48,703 nt of DNA from Flavobacteriales bacterium (lineage in GTDB: Bacteria > Bacteroidota > Bacteroidia > Flavobacteriales > BACL11), in assembly GCA_018652335.1 (NCBI GenBank), contig JABICI010000023.1, positions 1 to 48,703 on the forward strand, in the 5' to 3' direction. The position numbers were made by a program, and so were the translations under genes. Below are positions 7,362-16,819 of the stretch, piece after piece. Under the pieces are notes generated by a model. It saw nothing but the letters and a program-made list of their open reading frames with translations. It was not told where the DNA came from and ran no database searches. Each line of letters opens with the position of its first letter. The first letter of the stretch is position 1.

Positions 7362-8120
7362 ATGAACAAACTACTTACCTCTTTATGTATAACTTTTGCA
7401 TTCTTAATTTCTTTATACCCAACAATATCTATTTCAAACAGTACCGGTTCACCTGGAGGCAAGACAGGATCACCTTCAGATGTAAGTAACTGTATGGGTT
7501 GTCACTCCGACGCCGGACCAGGTGATGGTGCAGATATAACAACAAATATTCCTATCAATGGGTATATACCTGGATCAACATATAGTATTACTGTATCATC
7601 ATCTGGTAACTTATTTGGAACAAATGGGTTTGAATTCACCTGTGAAGATAATATGAACAATAAAGTTGGGAATTTTGCTATAACTAATTCATCTTTAACA
7701 CAATTCGTAAACAATAGCAACGCTGTAACACATACACCTTCAGGAAATTCATCAAGTTCATGGAGTTTTGACTGGATAGCACCTCCACCTGGAACTGGTG
7801 ACATCACATTTTATACAGCGATAATACAGGGTGGCTATCCAATAGGACAAAATAATGGAGATTTTTTCAGCTCTTCATCGCTAACTTTTAATGAAGCTAT
7901 TGTTAACACTGTAAATAATTTAGAAAAAAAGGATGATTTCTTATTCAACTCTAAATTAAAAACAGTTAATCTTTTAAATTGTGATAATATTTCAATCTAT
8001 AACACTAATGGAAAGCTAGTGGTGAGTTCATCTGAAAAAACACTAAATCTAAATACTTTGTATAAAGGAGTCTATATATTAAAATCTAATAATAAGATTC
8101 AAAAAATAAGTATTAATTAA
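7362..8120 (+). CDS. Secreted choice-of-anchor-V-type protein with CxxCH motif and T9SS tail
   Basis: A 252-residue exported protein. After a signal peptide (about 1-24) comes a Gly/Pro-rich stretch TGSPGGKTGSPSD and then CMGCH (44-48). CMGCH is a c-type heme attachment sequence, but other heme-protein features are not obvious. The middle (about 60-175) is beta-rich and resembles the 'choice-of-anchor V' domain found on many Bacteroidota surface proteins, which shares this CxxCH segment. The last 65 or so residues look like a T9SS type A sorting domain (ISIYNTNGKLV, then LYKGVYILK). The protein is expected outside the outer membrane. Function is unknown. Confidence 0.82.
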   Translation: MNKLLTSLCITFAFLISLYPTISISNSTGSPGGKTGSPSDVSNCMGCHSDAGPGDGADITTNIPINGYIPGSTYSITVSSSGNLFGTNGFEFTCEDNMNNKVGNFAITNSSLTQFVNNSNAVTHTPSGNSSSSWSFDWIAPPPGTGDITFYTAIIQGGYPIGQNNGDFFSSSSLTFNEAIVNTVNNLEKKDDFLFNSKLKTVNLLNCDNISIYNTNGKLVVSSSEKTLNLNTLYKGVYILKSNNKIQKISIN

Positions 8121-8278
8121 TTTTATAATTTTTAAAAATACCCTAATCAAACAATTTAGATAAACTTTTTAAAAAACTGAAAAACAAGTATTTAAATTAA
8201 AAAAATGACATTTTGTCATACTACTCTAATCATAAATATTGATTAAAATAATACTTTCTATAAATACTTTTTGCCAAA

Positions 8279-8956
8279 ATGAGAATAGACATAATTACAA
8301 TTTTTCCAGATTTTTTTAACAACTTTTTTAATTATTCGATTATTAATCGAGCACAAGAAAAAAATATAGTTGAACTTCATATTCACAATTTAAGAGATTA
8401 TTCAGCTAATAAGCAAAAAAGTGTAGACGACTACCAATATGGAGGTGGAGCAGGCATGGTAATGACAATACAACCAATAGACGAATGCATCAATACACTA
8501 AAGAGTCAAAGAGAATATGATGAAATTATTTACCTATCTCCCGATGGACATACATTAAATCAAAAAATATGTAATAAATTATCTATTAATGAAAATTTAA
8601 TTTTTTTATGTGGCCACTACAAAGGAATTGACCAAAGAGTTAGAGATATACATATAACAAAAGAAATAAGTATTGGAGATTATGTTCTCACTGGAGGAGA
8701 GGCAGCTGCAGCTATATTGGTAGATGCAGTAGTTAGACTTATTCCTGGTGTAATTTCAGATGAAACATCAGCTTTGACAGATTCTTTTCAAGATAATTTA
8801 CTTGCTCCTCCAATTTATACAAGACCATCAAATTTTAACGGACATAAAGTACCTGATATATTACTATCTGGCAATGAACAAAAAATCAATACTTGGAGAG
8901 ATGAAGAATCATTAAGAAAAACTAAAGCATATAGACCAGATTTATTAGAAGAATAA
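8279..8956 (+). CDS. trmD: tRNA (guanine37-N1)-methyltransferase TrmD
   Basis: A 225-residue SPOUT methyltransferase that makes m1G37 in tRNAs with G36. The trefoil-knot SAM site is visible as GGGAGM (55-60), [10 protein letters not shown] (111-120) and GDYVLTGGE (133-141). A C-terminal helical domain follows. Length is typical. It is directly upstream of rplS, the common bacterial pairing (rpsP-rimM-trmD-rplS), but rpsP and rimM are not next to it here. The intergenic gap to rplS is 76 nt. Confidence 0.97.
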   Translation: MRIDIITIFPDFFNNFFNYSIINRAQEKNIVELHIHNLRDYSANKQKSVDDYQYGGGAGMVMTIQPIDECINTLKSQREYDEIIYLSPDGHTLNQKICNKLSINENLIFLCGHYKGIDQRVRDIHITKEISIGDYVLTGGEAAAAILVDAVVRLIPGVISDETSALTDSFQDNLLAPPIYTRPSNFNGHKVPDILLSGNEQKINTWRDEESLRKTKAYRPDLLEE

Positions 8957-9032
8957 AATTATATAAATCTTATACTGTATTAAAAAATATCCTTAATATT
9001 GCAAACCGATTTTGAAACTAACATTTATAAAA

Positions 9033-9380
9033 ATGAACATTACAGATACCATTGCAAATGAATTAGTACCTTCTAGAGATTTTCCATCTTTTAAGGCAGG
9101 TGACAATATAACTGTCTACTACACTATTAAAGAAGGAGATAAACAAAGAACTCAGCTTTTTAAAGGTGATGTTTTACAAACTAAAGGCACAGGTGCAACA
9201 GAAACTTTTACTGTAAGAAAAATTTCTCATTCAGTAGGTGTTGAAAGAATATTCCCATTAAACTCTCCGTTAATAGAAAAAATTGAAGTAAATAAGAAAG
9301 GTAGAGTGAGAAGGGCTAAAATTTACTACTTAAGAGAATTAACTGGTAAAAAAGCTAGAATTAAAGAAGTTAAGTCATAA
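9033..9380 (+). CDS. rplS: 50S ribosomal protein L19
   Basis: A 115-residue L19. Conserved core segments include [34 protein letters not shown] and the C-terminal [11 protein letters not shown] start at the ATG at 9033 because homologues begin about this point; the upstream in-frame TTG at 9012 would add seven atypical residues. It follows trmD and ends in a strong terminator at 9386. Confidence 0.96.
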   Translation: MNITDTIANELVPSRDFPSFKAGDNITVYYTIKEGDKQRTQLFKGDVLQTKGTGATETFTVRKISHSVGVERIFPLNSPLIEKIEVNKKGRVRRAKIYYLRELTGKKARIKEVKS

Positions 9381-9385
9381 ATAAT

Positions 9386-9413
9386 AAAAATCCTGCAGTT
9401 TGCAGGATTTTTT
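9386..9413. terminator. Bidirectional rho-independent terminator after rplS
   Basis: A 12-bp perfect stem AAAAATCCTGCA / TGCAGGATTTTT with a 3-nt loop. T runs on both strands serve rplS (plus) and the convergent OmpA-family gene (minus), whose stop codon lies inside its right end. Confidence 0.92.
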
Positions 9414-11316
9414 ATTTACTTAATACTCTAAATTCTGTTCTTCTATTCTTACTTCTTCCTTTTTCGGTCATATTATCTGCAATTGGTTTTTTCTCACCGT
9501 ATCCGTTAAATGAAACTCTTGAACGGTCAACACCTTTCGACAATAATATCTCTACTACGGCCTTTGCTCTATTTTTTGATAAAATCTCATTACTTAACAT
9601 ATCACCAACATTATCTGTATATCCATTAATTTCAATAATTAATTTTTTATTTAACTTAAGGAACTCAGAGAACTCTATTAAGACCTCTTTAGTAATATCA
9701 TTAATATGGTATGAATCAGTATCAAAATAAATATTTTCAACTTTAAAAGAACTACCTTCTTCAAGAGATTCTAAATTAAAACTAAATTTTTTTGGAGAGG
9801 TAAAAGTGGTATCTTTACTTGAAATAAATTTAGACTTAAAAGCTATACCCTCTTCTTTAATAGTAAGAATCACATCATCATCATCACCTATTGGTATTGC
9901 GACTACATATGAGCCAGAAGATAGGCTAACTATTGATTTATCTTTTGTATTAATATTTTTAATTTCTAATTCAACATTATCTAGATTAATATTATCTCCT
10001 AAAATATCTCCTTTTAAAAATAAGACTCTTTGTGGTTTTGCAGATTTATGCAAATCGAAAGAATAAATATTCCAACCTCCAGAATCTTCAATATTGTTTG
10101 AGGCGAAATAAGCCTTTTCCCCATCAGTACTTACAAAAAGTGAAATTTCATCAGATACTGTATTAATTGGATAACCAATATTTAATGGTTTATTCCAAAA
10201 CCCTAGACTATCTTTTCTTGAATAAAAGATATCAAAACCACCAATACTTGGAAAATTTGTAGATGAAAAAAATAAAGTTTTACCATCAGTATGAAGATAT
10301 GGAGATTTCTCAGATTGACTGCTGTTAATATTCGGACCTAAATTGACTGGTTTAGACCACTTTCCATTAACTTTATTGATTTCATACAAATCCATCTTTC
10401 CAAAACCACCTTTTCTGTCACTAGAAAAAAATATAGTATTTCCATCTGAAGAAACTGTCGGTTGAGACTCCCATGAATCTTTTTTTGATATATATTGCGG
10501 GAAACTTTGAATCTCAGAGTAAGTCGAGTCATTAAAAAGATATACATAATAAATATCACAATTATTATATCCTTTTTTATTTCTAATACACTTAGTAAAA
10601 TACAATATCTTATTATCTATAGTCAATGAAGCTCCTCCTTCATTATTTGATTGATTAAATGGAAAACCAAGTGGTTTTCCAATTTCGAAATTCTCACCAA
10701 CCCTCTTACTAATAATAAAATTTTCAACTATGCTAGTTGTAATTGAATTTAAGCTTTTTACCTTAGATCTTCTAGTAAAAAATGACAATTCTTGATCAGG
10801 TGAAATTATTGGTAAATATTCATCATTATCTGTAGACAAATGTTTAACAACTTCGGGCTCAAAATCTACAGGGTTATTAATAATTTCTGCTATCTCCTTA
10901 GCTTTATTATAAAGTCTAATTGCATCAGAATAATATGGATCAGATATTTCTAAATCAATAGCCTTTTGAAGATACAAATTAGCTTTAATAAAATTATTTC
11001 TATAAAAGTTTATTTGACCAAGAAAATAAAATGCATTTGGAAAATTATCAGGGCAAACCGTTATACAATCTAGTGCAAATTTCTCAGACTTAAAATAATT
11101 GGCATTAATCCATTCAATTTCTGATCTTAACTCTAAAAATATGGGCTTAACTTCAACTTTACTAAGAGCATCTATTGCATTATAATAAGAATTCTCAGAA
11201 ATTAGCTTATTAATCCTCTTAAGTTGCCTTTTTTCTGTTCTATTTTTAGGAGCACAAACTTGCGCAAAGAGTCCATTGGCAAACAATAAAAAGCAAAAAT
11301 ATATTAATATCCTCAT
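9412..11316 (-). CDS. OmpA-family protein with TPR, beta-propeller and carboxypeptidase-regulatory-like domains (PorE-like layout)
   Basis: A 634-residue exported protein. The ATG at 11316 gives a clean signal peptide ending LFAQ; an in-frame TTG at 11334 would prepend six residues and overlap the upstream gene. Order: helical/TPR region about 20-125, PD40-type beta-propeller about 160-405 with repeats such as DGNTIFFSSDRKGG and DGKTLFFSSTNF, a beta-sandwich regulatory-like domain about 425-505, and an OmpA C-terminal domain about 530-634. The last has the peptidoglycan-contact motif GYTDN and NRRTEF. The same domain order is described for PorE, a T9SS component of Porphyromonas gingivalis. 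Bacteroidota carry many paralogues of this design, so the PorE role is only a possibility. Confidence 0.85.
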   Translation of the reverse strand: MRILIYFCFLLFANGLFAQVCAPKNRTEKRQLKRINKLISENSYYNAIDALSKVEVKPIFLELRSEIEWINANYFKSEKFALDCITVCPDNFPNAFYFLGQINFYRNNFIKANLYLQKAIDLEISDPYYSDAIRLYNKAKEIAEIINNPVDFEPEVVKHLSTDNDEYLPIISPDQELSFFTRRSKVKSLNSITTSIVENFIISKRVGENFEIGKPLGFPFNQSNNEGGASLTIDNKILYFTKCIRNKKGYNNCDIYYVYLFNDSTYSEIQSFPQYISKKDSWESQPTVSSDGNTIFFSSDRKGGFGKMDLYEINKVNGKWSKPVNLGPNINSSQSEKSPYLHTDGKTLFFSSTNFPSIGGFDIFYSRKDSLGFWNKPLNIGYPINTVSDEISLFVSTDGEKAYFASNNIEDSGGWNIYSFDLHKSAKPQRVLFLKGDILGDNINLDNVELEIKNINTKDKSIVSLSSGSYVVAIPIGDDDDVILTIKEEGIAFKSKFISSKDTTFTSPKKFSFNLESLEEGSSFKVENIYFDTDSYHINDITKEVLIEFSEFLKLNKKLIIEINGYTDNVGDMLSNEILSKNRAKAVVEILLSKGVDRSRVSFNGYGEKKPIADNMTEKGRSKNRRTEFRVLSK

Positions 11317-11323
11317 TAAACAA

Positions 11324-12598
11324 TTAACAATCAATTTCTGTTACCTCATTAAGCTTACCCTCTGAAGAAGCAACCACAGTCGCTACAGTAGCATCTCCAG
11401 TCACATTAACTACTGTTCTTAACATATCTAGTATTCGATCTACTCCAAAAATTAGCGCCAACCCCTCAGCTGGAACATTTATAGCACCTAAAACAATAAC
11501 AAGCATTACCATTCCAGCTCCTGGAACAGCAGCAGCTCCTATTGAGGCTAACGTAGCTGTTAAAACAATTGTTAGTTGCTGATTCAAATCTAGGTCAATA
11601 CCAAAAGCTTGGGCTATAAAAACAGCAGCTACTGCTTGATATAGAGAGGTTCCATCCATATTTATTGTTGCTCCTAGAGGTAAAACAAATGATGATATTT
11701 CCTCAGATACGCCTAAGTGCTCTTCACATCTTTCCATTGTTACTGGAAGTGTTGCTGCACTAGAGCTTGTAGAAAAAGCTAACATCTGTGCTGGTGACAA
11801 TGCCTTAAAAAAATTAAAATAATTAATTTTTGTAAAACTTTTAATTATTGATGGATAAATAACAAGAATCATTATGAGGAGTCCAATTATTACAGTAATA
11901 GAATATTTAGCAAGAGCAATAAACAATGAAGAACTTGCTCCAAAATCAACAACTAATGAAGCTAACAAAGCAAAAACACCATAAGGTGAAATTAGCATGA
12001 TTAAATCAACTATTTTTAATATAATATCATTTATTCCATTGAAAAACCCTTTTACAAATTTTGTATTTTCATCTGGAAGCATTACCATTGAGATACCAAA
12101 TAGAATTGCAAAAAAGATAACTTGCAACATATTACTATTATTAGCTGAAGCATTTATAATATTAGTTGGAACAATATCCACTACAAATTGCAAAGGACCT
12201 TCTCTACTAACTGTTTCAGCATCAATAATTTTTTCAGTAGTGTTTTTATTTGTTAAATCTATAGAACTTTTATCAAAATCAGATCCAGGCTTTATTATAT
12301 TAACTAATACTAATCCTATTGATACAGAAACAACTGTAGACATTAAATAGAAAGCTATTGTCTTTGCTCCAATTCTACTAAGCCTTGAAATATCAGACAA
12401 GGATGCAACACCTTTAACTAATGAGGCAAAAACAAGGGGTACTGCAATTAATTTTAATAAGTTAACGAAAATTACTCCCCAAGGTTTAATCCAATCATTT
12501 GTAAAGTCGGTCCATAATAGTTTTGATGCAATTAACCCATAAACAACACCAAGTAACATACCAATTATTATTTTCCAATGTAATGCAATTTTCTTCAT
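11324..12598 (-). CDS. Dicarboxylate/amino acid:cation symporter (DAACS, GltP/DctA family)
   Basis: A 424-residue secondary transporter with the elevator-type fold of glutamate and C4-dicarboxylate symporters. Signature segments are present: the Ser-rich hairpin FSTSSSAATLPVT, the helix-7 motif NMDGTSLYQ, the second hairpin AAAVPGAGMVML, and DRILDMLRTVVNVTGD on helix 8. Eight helices plus two re-entrant loops are expected. It couples uptake of glutamate, aspartate or dicarboxylates to Na+ or H+; the substrate cannot be assigned by eye. It sits in the minus-strand run aroC, ASST-like, symporter, OmpA protein with gaps of 2, 26 and 7 nt. Confidence 0.94.
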   Translation of the reverse strand: MKKIALHWKIIIGMLLGVVYGLIASKLLWTDFTNDWIKPWGVIFVNLLKLIAVPLVFASLVKGVASLSDISRLSRIGAKTIAFYLMSTVVSVSIGLVLVNIIKPGSDFDKSSIDLTNKNTTEKIIDAETVSREGPLQFVVDIVPTNIINASANNSNMLQVIFFAILFGISMVMLPDENTKFVKGFFNGINDIILKIVDLIMLISPYGVFALLASLVVDFGASSSLFIALAKYSITVIIGLLIMILVIYPSIIKSFTKINYFNFFKALSPAQMLAFSTSSSAATLPVTMERCEEHLGVSEEISSFVLPLGATINMDGTSLYQAVAAVFIAQAFGIDLDLNQQLTIVLTATLASIGAAAVPGAGMVMLVIVLGAINVPAEGLALIFGVDRILDMLRTVVNVTGDATVATVVASSEGKLNEVTEIDC

Positions 12599-12624
12599 TT
12601 TTTTAATTAATGTTACAATTTAAG

Positions 12625-14040
12625 TTAATAAATAATTTTTCTTTTTTCTGCACTGCCATCATTAAAGATATATATATGTAATTGATTAGATGGTTTTAAA
12701 GTTTTTCTTCCAAACAAATCTGTTATTTTATAAATACTTTTAGAAGGTAGTTCACTATTATACATACTTGTTGATAGAAGTGTTATACAATCATTCATAT
12801 CAGAACATGTAACAAGAGGGTCATATTCTAAATACAAAATATCTCCACAACCATTTGGCAAATCACATAATCCATTATCAATATTAGCAGTAGAATCATA
12901 ATTACAAGCAATAGAATCTACACAACCAAAAATTGGAGTTTGAGGAGTATAGAAAAACCAATCAAATTTATGAGCTCTATAAAGATTATTTCCATTATTG
13001 TATTCTAGTTGAAAAACAATCTGATTATTGGAATCAACTTCAGTAATAATTGATCCTAGATTTAACATCTGTAAATTACCAAAATTAATTAAGGTATTAC
13101 CGTTAGGAAGTCTTTGTACACCTCCAATTGATGGAGTAAATAATGAGTCAGGGTGAATAAATTCCCAAACCTTGGTAGCTGTCATTAAAACAGTATCGAG
13201 TTCATATTCAACAGCTCTAGAAATATTTACTGTTCCAGTATATTGTGAGCTAAAATTTCCGTTATCAAACAAAAGATAGCGATTACTTCCTAAGCTCTTA
13301 ATAGAATGTTGATGAGTAAATGGATAATCATTAATAAAAGTAAATTCATTTTGAGAACCTCCAAATCTCCAGATAATATCACCAGTAACTCTATTAATTT
13401 TGGTTATCTCATCAAGGCCTCTACTTGATAACAATAAATTATCATCAAAATCAATATCAATTGCATTTGCATGTATAAAAGGCAAATTAGAAGATGTCCA
13501 TGGAGCAAGATAACTATTTTCAGTAACATGAAAATGATCCCAACTCTTCCATTCAAAAACTAAATTATGATAAGTATCCATTTCTTGTATAACTAATCCC
13601 TCAACAATAGCATTTGGATCTCCTCCAACAACAACTGTATCCATAGCATATACCTGCTCATCATAAGCAAAAAGGATATAGTTTCCATTTGAAAGGGCAA
13701 GGAAATCATGATTATCAGCAATATAACCATTTAGACCATAAATTGAATCGACTTCGTTATATAGTGAGTCCATAATAAACCATCCTTTTGATGATCTATC
13801 AAAATAAGAAAGTTTATTATTATAGTTAACTTTAAAATCCCACCCTTTCATTCCCATATTTTGAGAATAAATCTCTACATGGCTAGAATCAAGTATTTTT
13901 ACTGGCCTAGGACTTGATCCGCCTTTTTGAAAAAATAAATTACCACTGTACGCATTTGTATTGCTGTAAGTTATATTATAATCAATTTGAGAAAACAACA
14001 AGGATGGCACTAAAAATATTAAGTAAAAAAATAATTTCAT
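12625..14040 (-). CDS. Arylsulfotransferase (ASST)-like secreted protein with T9SS tail
   Basis: A 471-residue exported protein with signal peptide (about 1-17, ending LFSQ). The body (about 20-365) is beta-propeller-like and carries ASST-family features: the HANAIDID segment, GDIIWRFGG, YPFTHQHSIKSL, LPNGNTLINFG. ASST enzymes move sulfate from phenyl sulfates to phenols using a transient sulfo-histidine; I cannot verify which His would do this. A short Cys-containing linker follows (about 375-410: GCVDSIACNYDS, common in Bacteroidota surface proteins). It ends in a T9SS-like tail (DLFGRK, then YIFNDGSAEKR). Gap to aroC is 2 nt. Confidence 0.8.
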   Translation of the reverse strand: MKLFFYLIFLVPSLLFSQIDYNITYSNTNAYSGNLFFQKGGSSPRPVKILDSSHVEIYSQNMGMKGWDFKVNYNNKLSYFDRSSKGWFIMDSLYNEVDSIYGLNGYIADNHDFLALSNGNYILFAYDEQVYAMDTVVVGGDPNAIVEGLVIQEMDTYHNLVFEWKSWDHFHVTENSYLAPWTSSNLPFIHANAIDIDFDDNLLLSSRGLDEITKINRVTGDIIWRFGGSQNEFTFINDYPFTHQHSIKSLGSNRYLLFDNGNFSSQYTGTVNISRAVEYELDTVLMTATKVWEFIHPDSLFTPSIGGVQRLPNGNTLINFGNLQMLNLGSIITEVDSNNQIVFQLEYNNGNNLYRAHKFDWFFYTPQTPIFGCVDSIACNYDSTANIDNGLCDLPNGCGDILYLEYDPLVTCSDMNDCITLLSTSMYNSELPSKSIYKITDLFGRKTLKPSNQLHIYIFNDGSAEKRKIIY

Positions 14041-14042
14041 AT

Positions 14043-15116
14043 CTATATTCTATTAGAAAGACTTAAAAAATAGCTGTCTATAAGTGTTAAAGCTAGCATA
14101 CTCGCAACAATTGGCACTGCTCTAGGAACAACACATGAGTCATGCCTTCCCTTGCCACTTATTTGTGAACCTGCCCCTTTACTGTCAATAGAATTTTGTT
14201 TCTGCATAATTGTAGAAACTGGTTTAAATGATATTTCGCAATAGATATCGTTTCCATTACTTATACCGCCTTGGATTCCTCCAGAAAAATTAGTCTTTGT
14301 TTTTCCATTATTATTAATAAATATATCATTAACCTCACTTCCTTTACTTGATGGTATATCAGTATTTTCAAAGCCGTATTTAAAACCGTGAACAGCATTT
14401 ATACTTAGCAAAGATTTACCAATTTCTGCGTGTAATTTATTAAAAACAGGCTCACCCCATCCAATAGGTACACCAATAGCAATTGCAACTATAGAACCTC
14501 CAATTGTATCACCTAAGCTAGAAATTGTATTAATTTCTTCAATCATCTTTTTAGCAAGAACATTATCTGGACATCTGACTATATTACCGTAAATATTAGA
14601 TAAATCTAATTCTTTATAGCATTTATTTAATTTTACATTACCAACTGAACTAACATAAGCAAATATTTTAACTCCTAATCCATCAAGTAGTTGCTGAGCA
14701 ATAGATCCAGCAACCACACGACAAGCCGTTTCTCTTGCAGATGAACGACCACCTCCCCTATAATCTCTAAAACCATACTTCTTCTCATAGGTAAAGTCAG
14801 CATGGGATGGTCTAAATTTATCTTTAATATGCATATAATCATCAGAGTTATGATCTTCATTCTTTATAATGAAACCTATAGGCGTACCAGTAGTCTTGCC
14901 ATTAAAAATTCCAGAAAAGAACTCTACTTTATCACTTTCTCTTCTTTGAGATACAATAGAGCTAATACCAGGCTTACGATTATCTAAATTGCTTTGAATG
15001 CTATTAAAATCAACATTTAAACCGGCAGGACAACCATCAATAACTCCTCCAATAGCTTTACCATGAGATTCACCAAATGTTGTTAATTTAAATATTTTAC
15101 CGAATGTATTTCCCAC
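14043..15116 (-). CDS. aroC: Chorismate synthase
   Basis: Converts 5-enolpyruvylshikimate-3-phosphate to chorismate with reduced FMN. I start at GTG 15116, giving 357 residues and the family N-terminus [19 protein letters not shown]. An upstream in-frame start at 15221 would run into the divergent hutI gene and past the promoter. Core motifs: [29 protein letters not shown] and [13 protein letters not shown] near the end. A TATATTTG element ends 3 nt before the GTG, supporting this start and suggesting a leaderless mRNA. First gene of a four-gene minus-strand run. Confidence 0.96.
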   Translation of the reverse strand: MGNTFGKIFKLTTFGESHGKAIGGVIDGCPAGLNVDFNSIQSNLDNRKPGISSIVSQRRESDKVEFFSGIFNGKTTGTPIGFIIKNEDHNSDDYMHIKDKFRPSHADFTYEKKYGFRDYRGGGRSSARETACRVVAGSIAQQLLDGLGVKIFAYVSSVGNVKLNKCYKELDLSNIYGNIVRCPDNVLAKKMIEEINTISSLGDTIGGSIVAIAIGVPIGWGEPVFNKLHAEIGKSLLSINAVHGFKYGFENTDIPSSKGSEVNDIFINNNGKTKTNFSGGIQGGISNGNDIYCEISFKPVSTIMQKQNSIDSKGAGSQISGKGRHDSCVVPRAVPIVASMLALTLIDSYFLSLSNRI

Positions 15117-15119
15117 ACG

Positions 15120-15127
15120 CAAATATA
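15120..15127 (-). promoter_or_regulatory. -7 promoter element (TATATTTG) of aroC
   Basis: Exact TAnnTTTG on the minus strand. The element ends 3 nt from the GTG start at 15116, so transcription should begin at or within the start codon region. Confidence 0.5.
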
Positions 15128-15132
15128 ACACA

Positions 15133-15160
15133 TTTGATATAAGTGAATTTTGTACTTTTG
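15133..15160 (+). promoter_or_regulatory. Promoter of hutI (-33 TTTG, -7 TACTTTTG)
   Basis: TTTG at 15133-15136 and TACTTTTG at 15153-15160, separated by 16 nt, slightly shorter than the usual 17-21. The hutI ATG is 7 nt past the -7 element, so the 5' leader is only a few bases. Confidence 0.5.
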
Positions 15161-15167
15161 TAATAAT

Positions 15168-16412
15168 ATGAAAACTATAATTAAAAATATATCTGAACTT
15201 ATTCAAACTGAAACATCTCAAGTTAATTTTGTCTCAGCAATGGATATGCAAAATATAAATACAATTAAAGATGCATTTTTAGAAATAACTGATGGCTTAA
15301 TCTCAAGTTTTGGTAGTATGGATGAATGGGCAGGAATTGATGATTGGATAAATACAAATATTATTGATGCTGATGGTGGAATGGTATTTCCAACTTACTG
15401 TGATAGTCACACTCACTTAGTTTTTGCTAAAAGTAGGGAATCAGAATTTATTGATCGTATTAAAGGATTATCATATCAAGAAATTGCTGATAAAGGAGGT
15501 GGAATCTTAAACTCTGTAGAAAAACTAAGAAATACTAGTGAAGAGAAATTATTTATTGATGCAAAAATTAGATTAGATAATATAATAAAACTTGGAACAG
15601 GTGCTGTTGAAATAAAAAGTGGGTATGGCTTATCTATTGAATCTGAACTTAAAATTCTTCGAGTAATAAAAAGATTAAAAAAGTGTTCTGAAATGACAAT
15701 AAAGTCTACATTTCTTGCAGCACATGCTATTCCAAATGAGTTTAAAAATAATAAGGAGGGATATTTAGATTTGATTATCTCAGATATGCTCCCAAAAGTT
15801 GTAAATGAAAATCTTGCTGACTATATAGACATTTTTTGTGAAAAAGGTTACTTCACCAATGATGACACAAATAAACTCTTAACTGCAGCAAATAAATATG
15901 GATTACGTGCAAAGACTCATGTAAATCAATTTAATTCCTTAGGAGGTGTAGAAACATCAGTAAGACACAATGCTTTGTCAGTAGATCATTTAGAAATTAT
16001 GAAAGAAAATGATATAGAAGCATTATTCGAATCTAGTTGCATGCCAACAGTATTACCTTCATGTTCATTTTTTTTAGGAATTCCATATAGTCCAGCTAGA
16101 AAAATGATAGACAAAGGACTTCCAATAGCTCTAGCATCTGACTTTAATCCTGGTTCCTCCCCAAGTGGAAATATGAATTTTGTCTCATCCTTAGGATGTA
16201 TAAAGCTTAAAATGACATCAGAAGAGGTAATTAATGCTACCACTATTAATAGTGCATACGCAATGGGAGTTGAAAAAGAACTTGGAAGTATAGCTTTAGG
16301 AAAAAAAGCTAACTTTTTTATCACAAAACAAATACCTTCCTATTCATATCCTCATTACAGTTTTGGTGAAAATTTAATTGAGAGTGTTTACTTAAATGGA
16401 AAAAAACAATAA
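15168..16412 (+). CDS. hutI: Imidazolonepropionase
   Basis: A 414-residue amidohydrolase that opens 4-imidazolone-5-propanoate to N-formimidoyl-glutamate in histidine degradation. Metal and substrate motifs: [17 protein letters not shown] (DxHTH), IKSGYGL, AAHAIP, THVNQF, SVDHLE and [13 protein letters not shown]. The ATG at 15168 is preferred over an in-frame TTG at 15150, which lies upstream of the -7 element. No hutH, hutU or hutG gene is adjacent, so the rest of the pathway must be elsewhere. It is divergent from aroC across about 50 bp. Confidence 0.95.
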   Translation: MKTIIKNISELIQTETSQVNFVSAMDMQNINTIKDAFLEITDGLISSFGSMDEWAGIDDWINTNIIDADGGMVFPTYCDSHTHLVFAKSRESEFIDRIKGLSYQEIADKGGGILNSVEKLRNTSEEKLFIDAKIRLDNIIKLGTGAVEIKSGYGLSIESELKILRVIKRLKKCSEMTIKSTFLAAHAIPNEFKNNKEGYLDLIISDMLPKVVNENLADYIDIFCEKGYFTNDDTNKLLTAANKYGLRAKTHVNQFNSLGGVETSVRHNALSVDHLEIMKENDIEALFESSCMPTVLPSCSFFLGIPYSPARKMIDKGLPIALASDFNPGSSPSGNMNFVSSLGCIKLKMTSEEVINATTINSAYAMGVEKELGSIALGKKANFFITKQIPSYSYPHYSFGENLIESVYLNGKKQ

Positions 16413-16423
16413 TTAATTTTAAT

Positions 16424-16801
16424 TTATTTTTTAAGTCTCTTCATATAATAAAAATGTAGTAGCGCTCCATTTGAAACTACAACATTAGAGCTTATAAACT
16501 CCCAACCATCTTTAGATACTACATTAACAGCATGCGCTAATGATCTATACTTCATCTCGTTTAATGATTCATTCATATTAGCACCAACAAAATCAAAAGA
16601 TATCTTCGCTCTAGTTTGATTCATACTAGATGTGCCAACTGCATCAAGGTCATTAGAAGAATAACCTTTAATTATCATAAATTCATATTGAGCTGTTGTA
16701 TTTTTATTTGGAAAGACAGACCTATCACTTTTTGATCTCTTTTGAGAGAATGATTGAAAAGAAATCAATCCAACAGCTAATAACAATAATATTTTTTTCA
16801 T
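16424..16801 (-). CDS. Small exported DUF4177-like protein
   Basis: A 125-residue protein with signal peptide (about 1-19, ending FSQ). The mature part starts with a basic Ser/Lys stretch, then has the pattern seen in DUF4177-type proteins: YEFMIIKG early, LAHAVNVVSKDGWEFISS in the middle and YYMKRLKK at the end. No function is known to me. It follows the prohibitin gene by 18 nt on the same strand and probably shares its transcript; it converges with hutI. Confidence 0.6.
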   Translation of the reverse strand: MKKILLLLAVGLISFQSFSQKRSKSDRSVFPNKNTTAQYEFMIIKGYSSNDLDAVGTSSMNQTRAKISFDFVGANMNESLNEMKYRSLAHAVNVVSKDGWEFISSNVVVSNGALLHFYYMKRLKK

Positions 16802-16819
16802 TTAATAAGTTTTAATTCT

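Noticed and set aside
7502-7807. 101-residue antisense frame in the CxxCH protein gene
   Set aside because: Opposite-strand shadow; the plus-strand protein has signal peptide, CxxCH and T9SS tail.
9012-9032. TTG start for rplS seven codons upstream
   Set aside because: Homologues begin near the ATG at 9033; the extra residues do not fit the L19 N-terminus.
15117-15221. Extended N-terminus of aroC
   Set aside because: The extension runs through the promoter and into hutI; the family N-terminus starts at the GTG at 15116.
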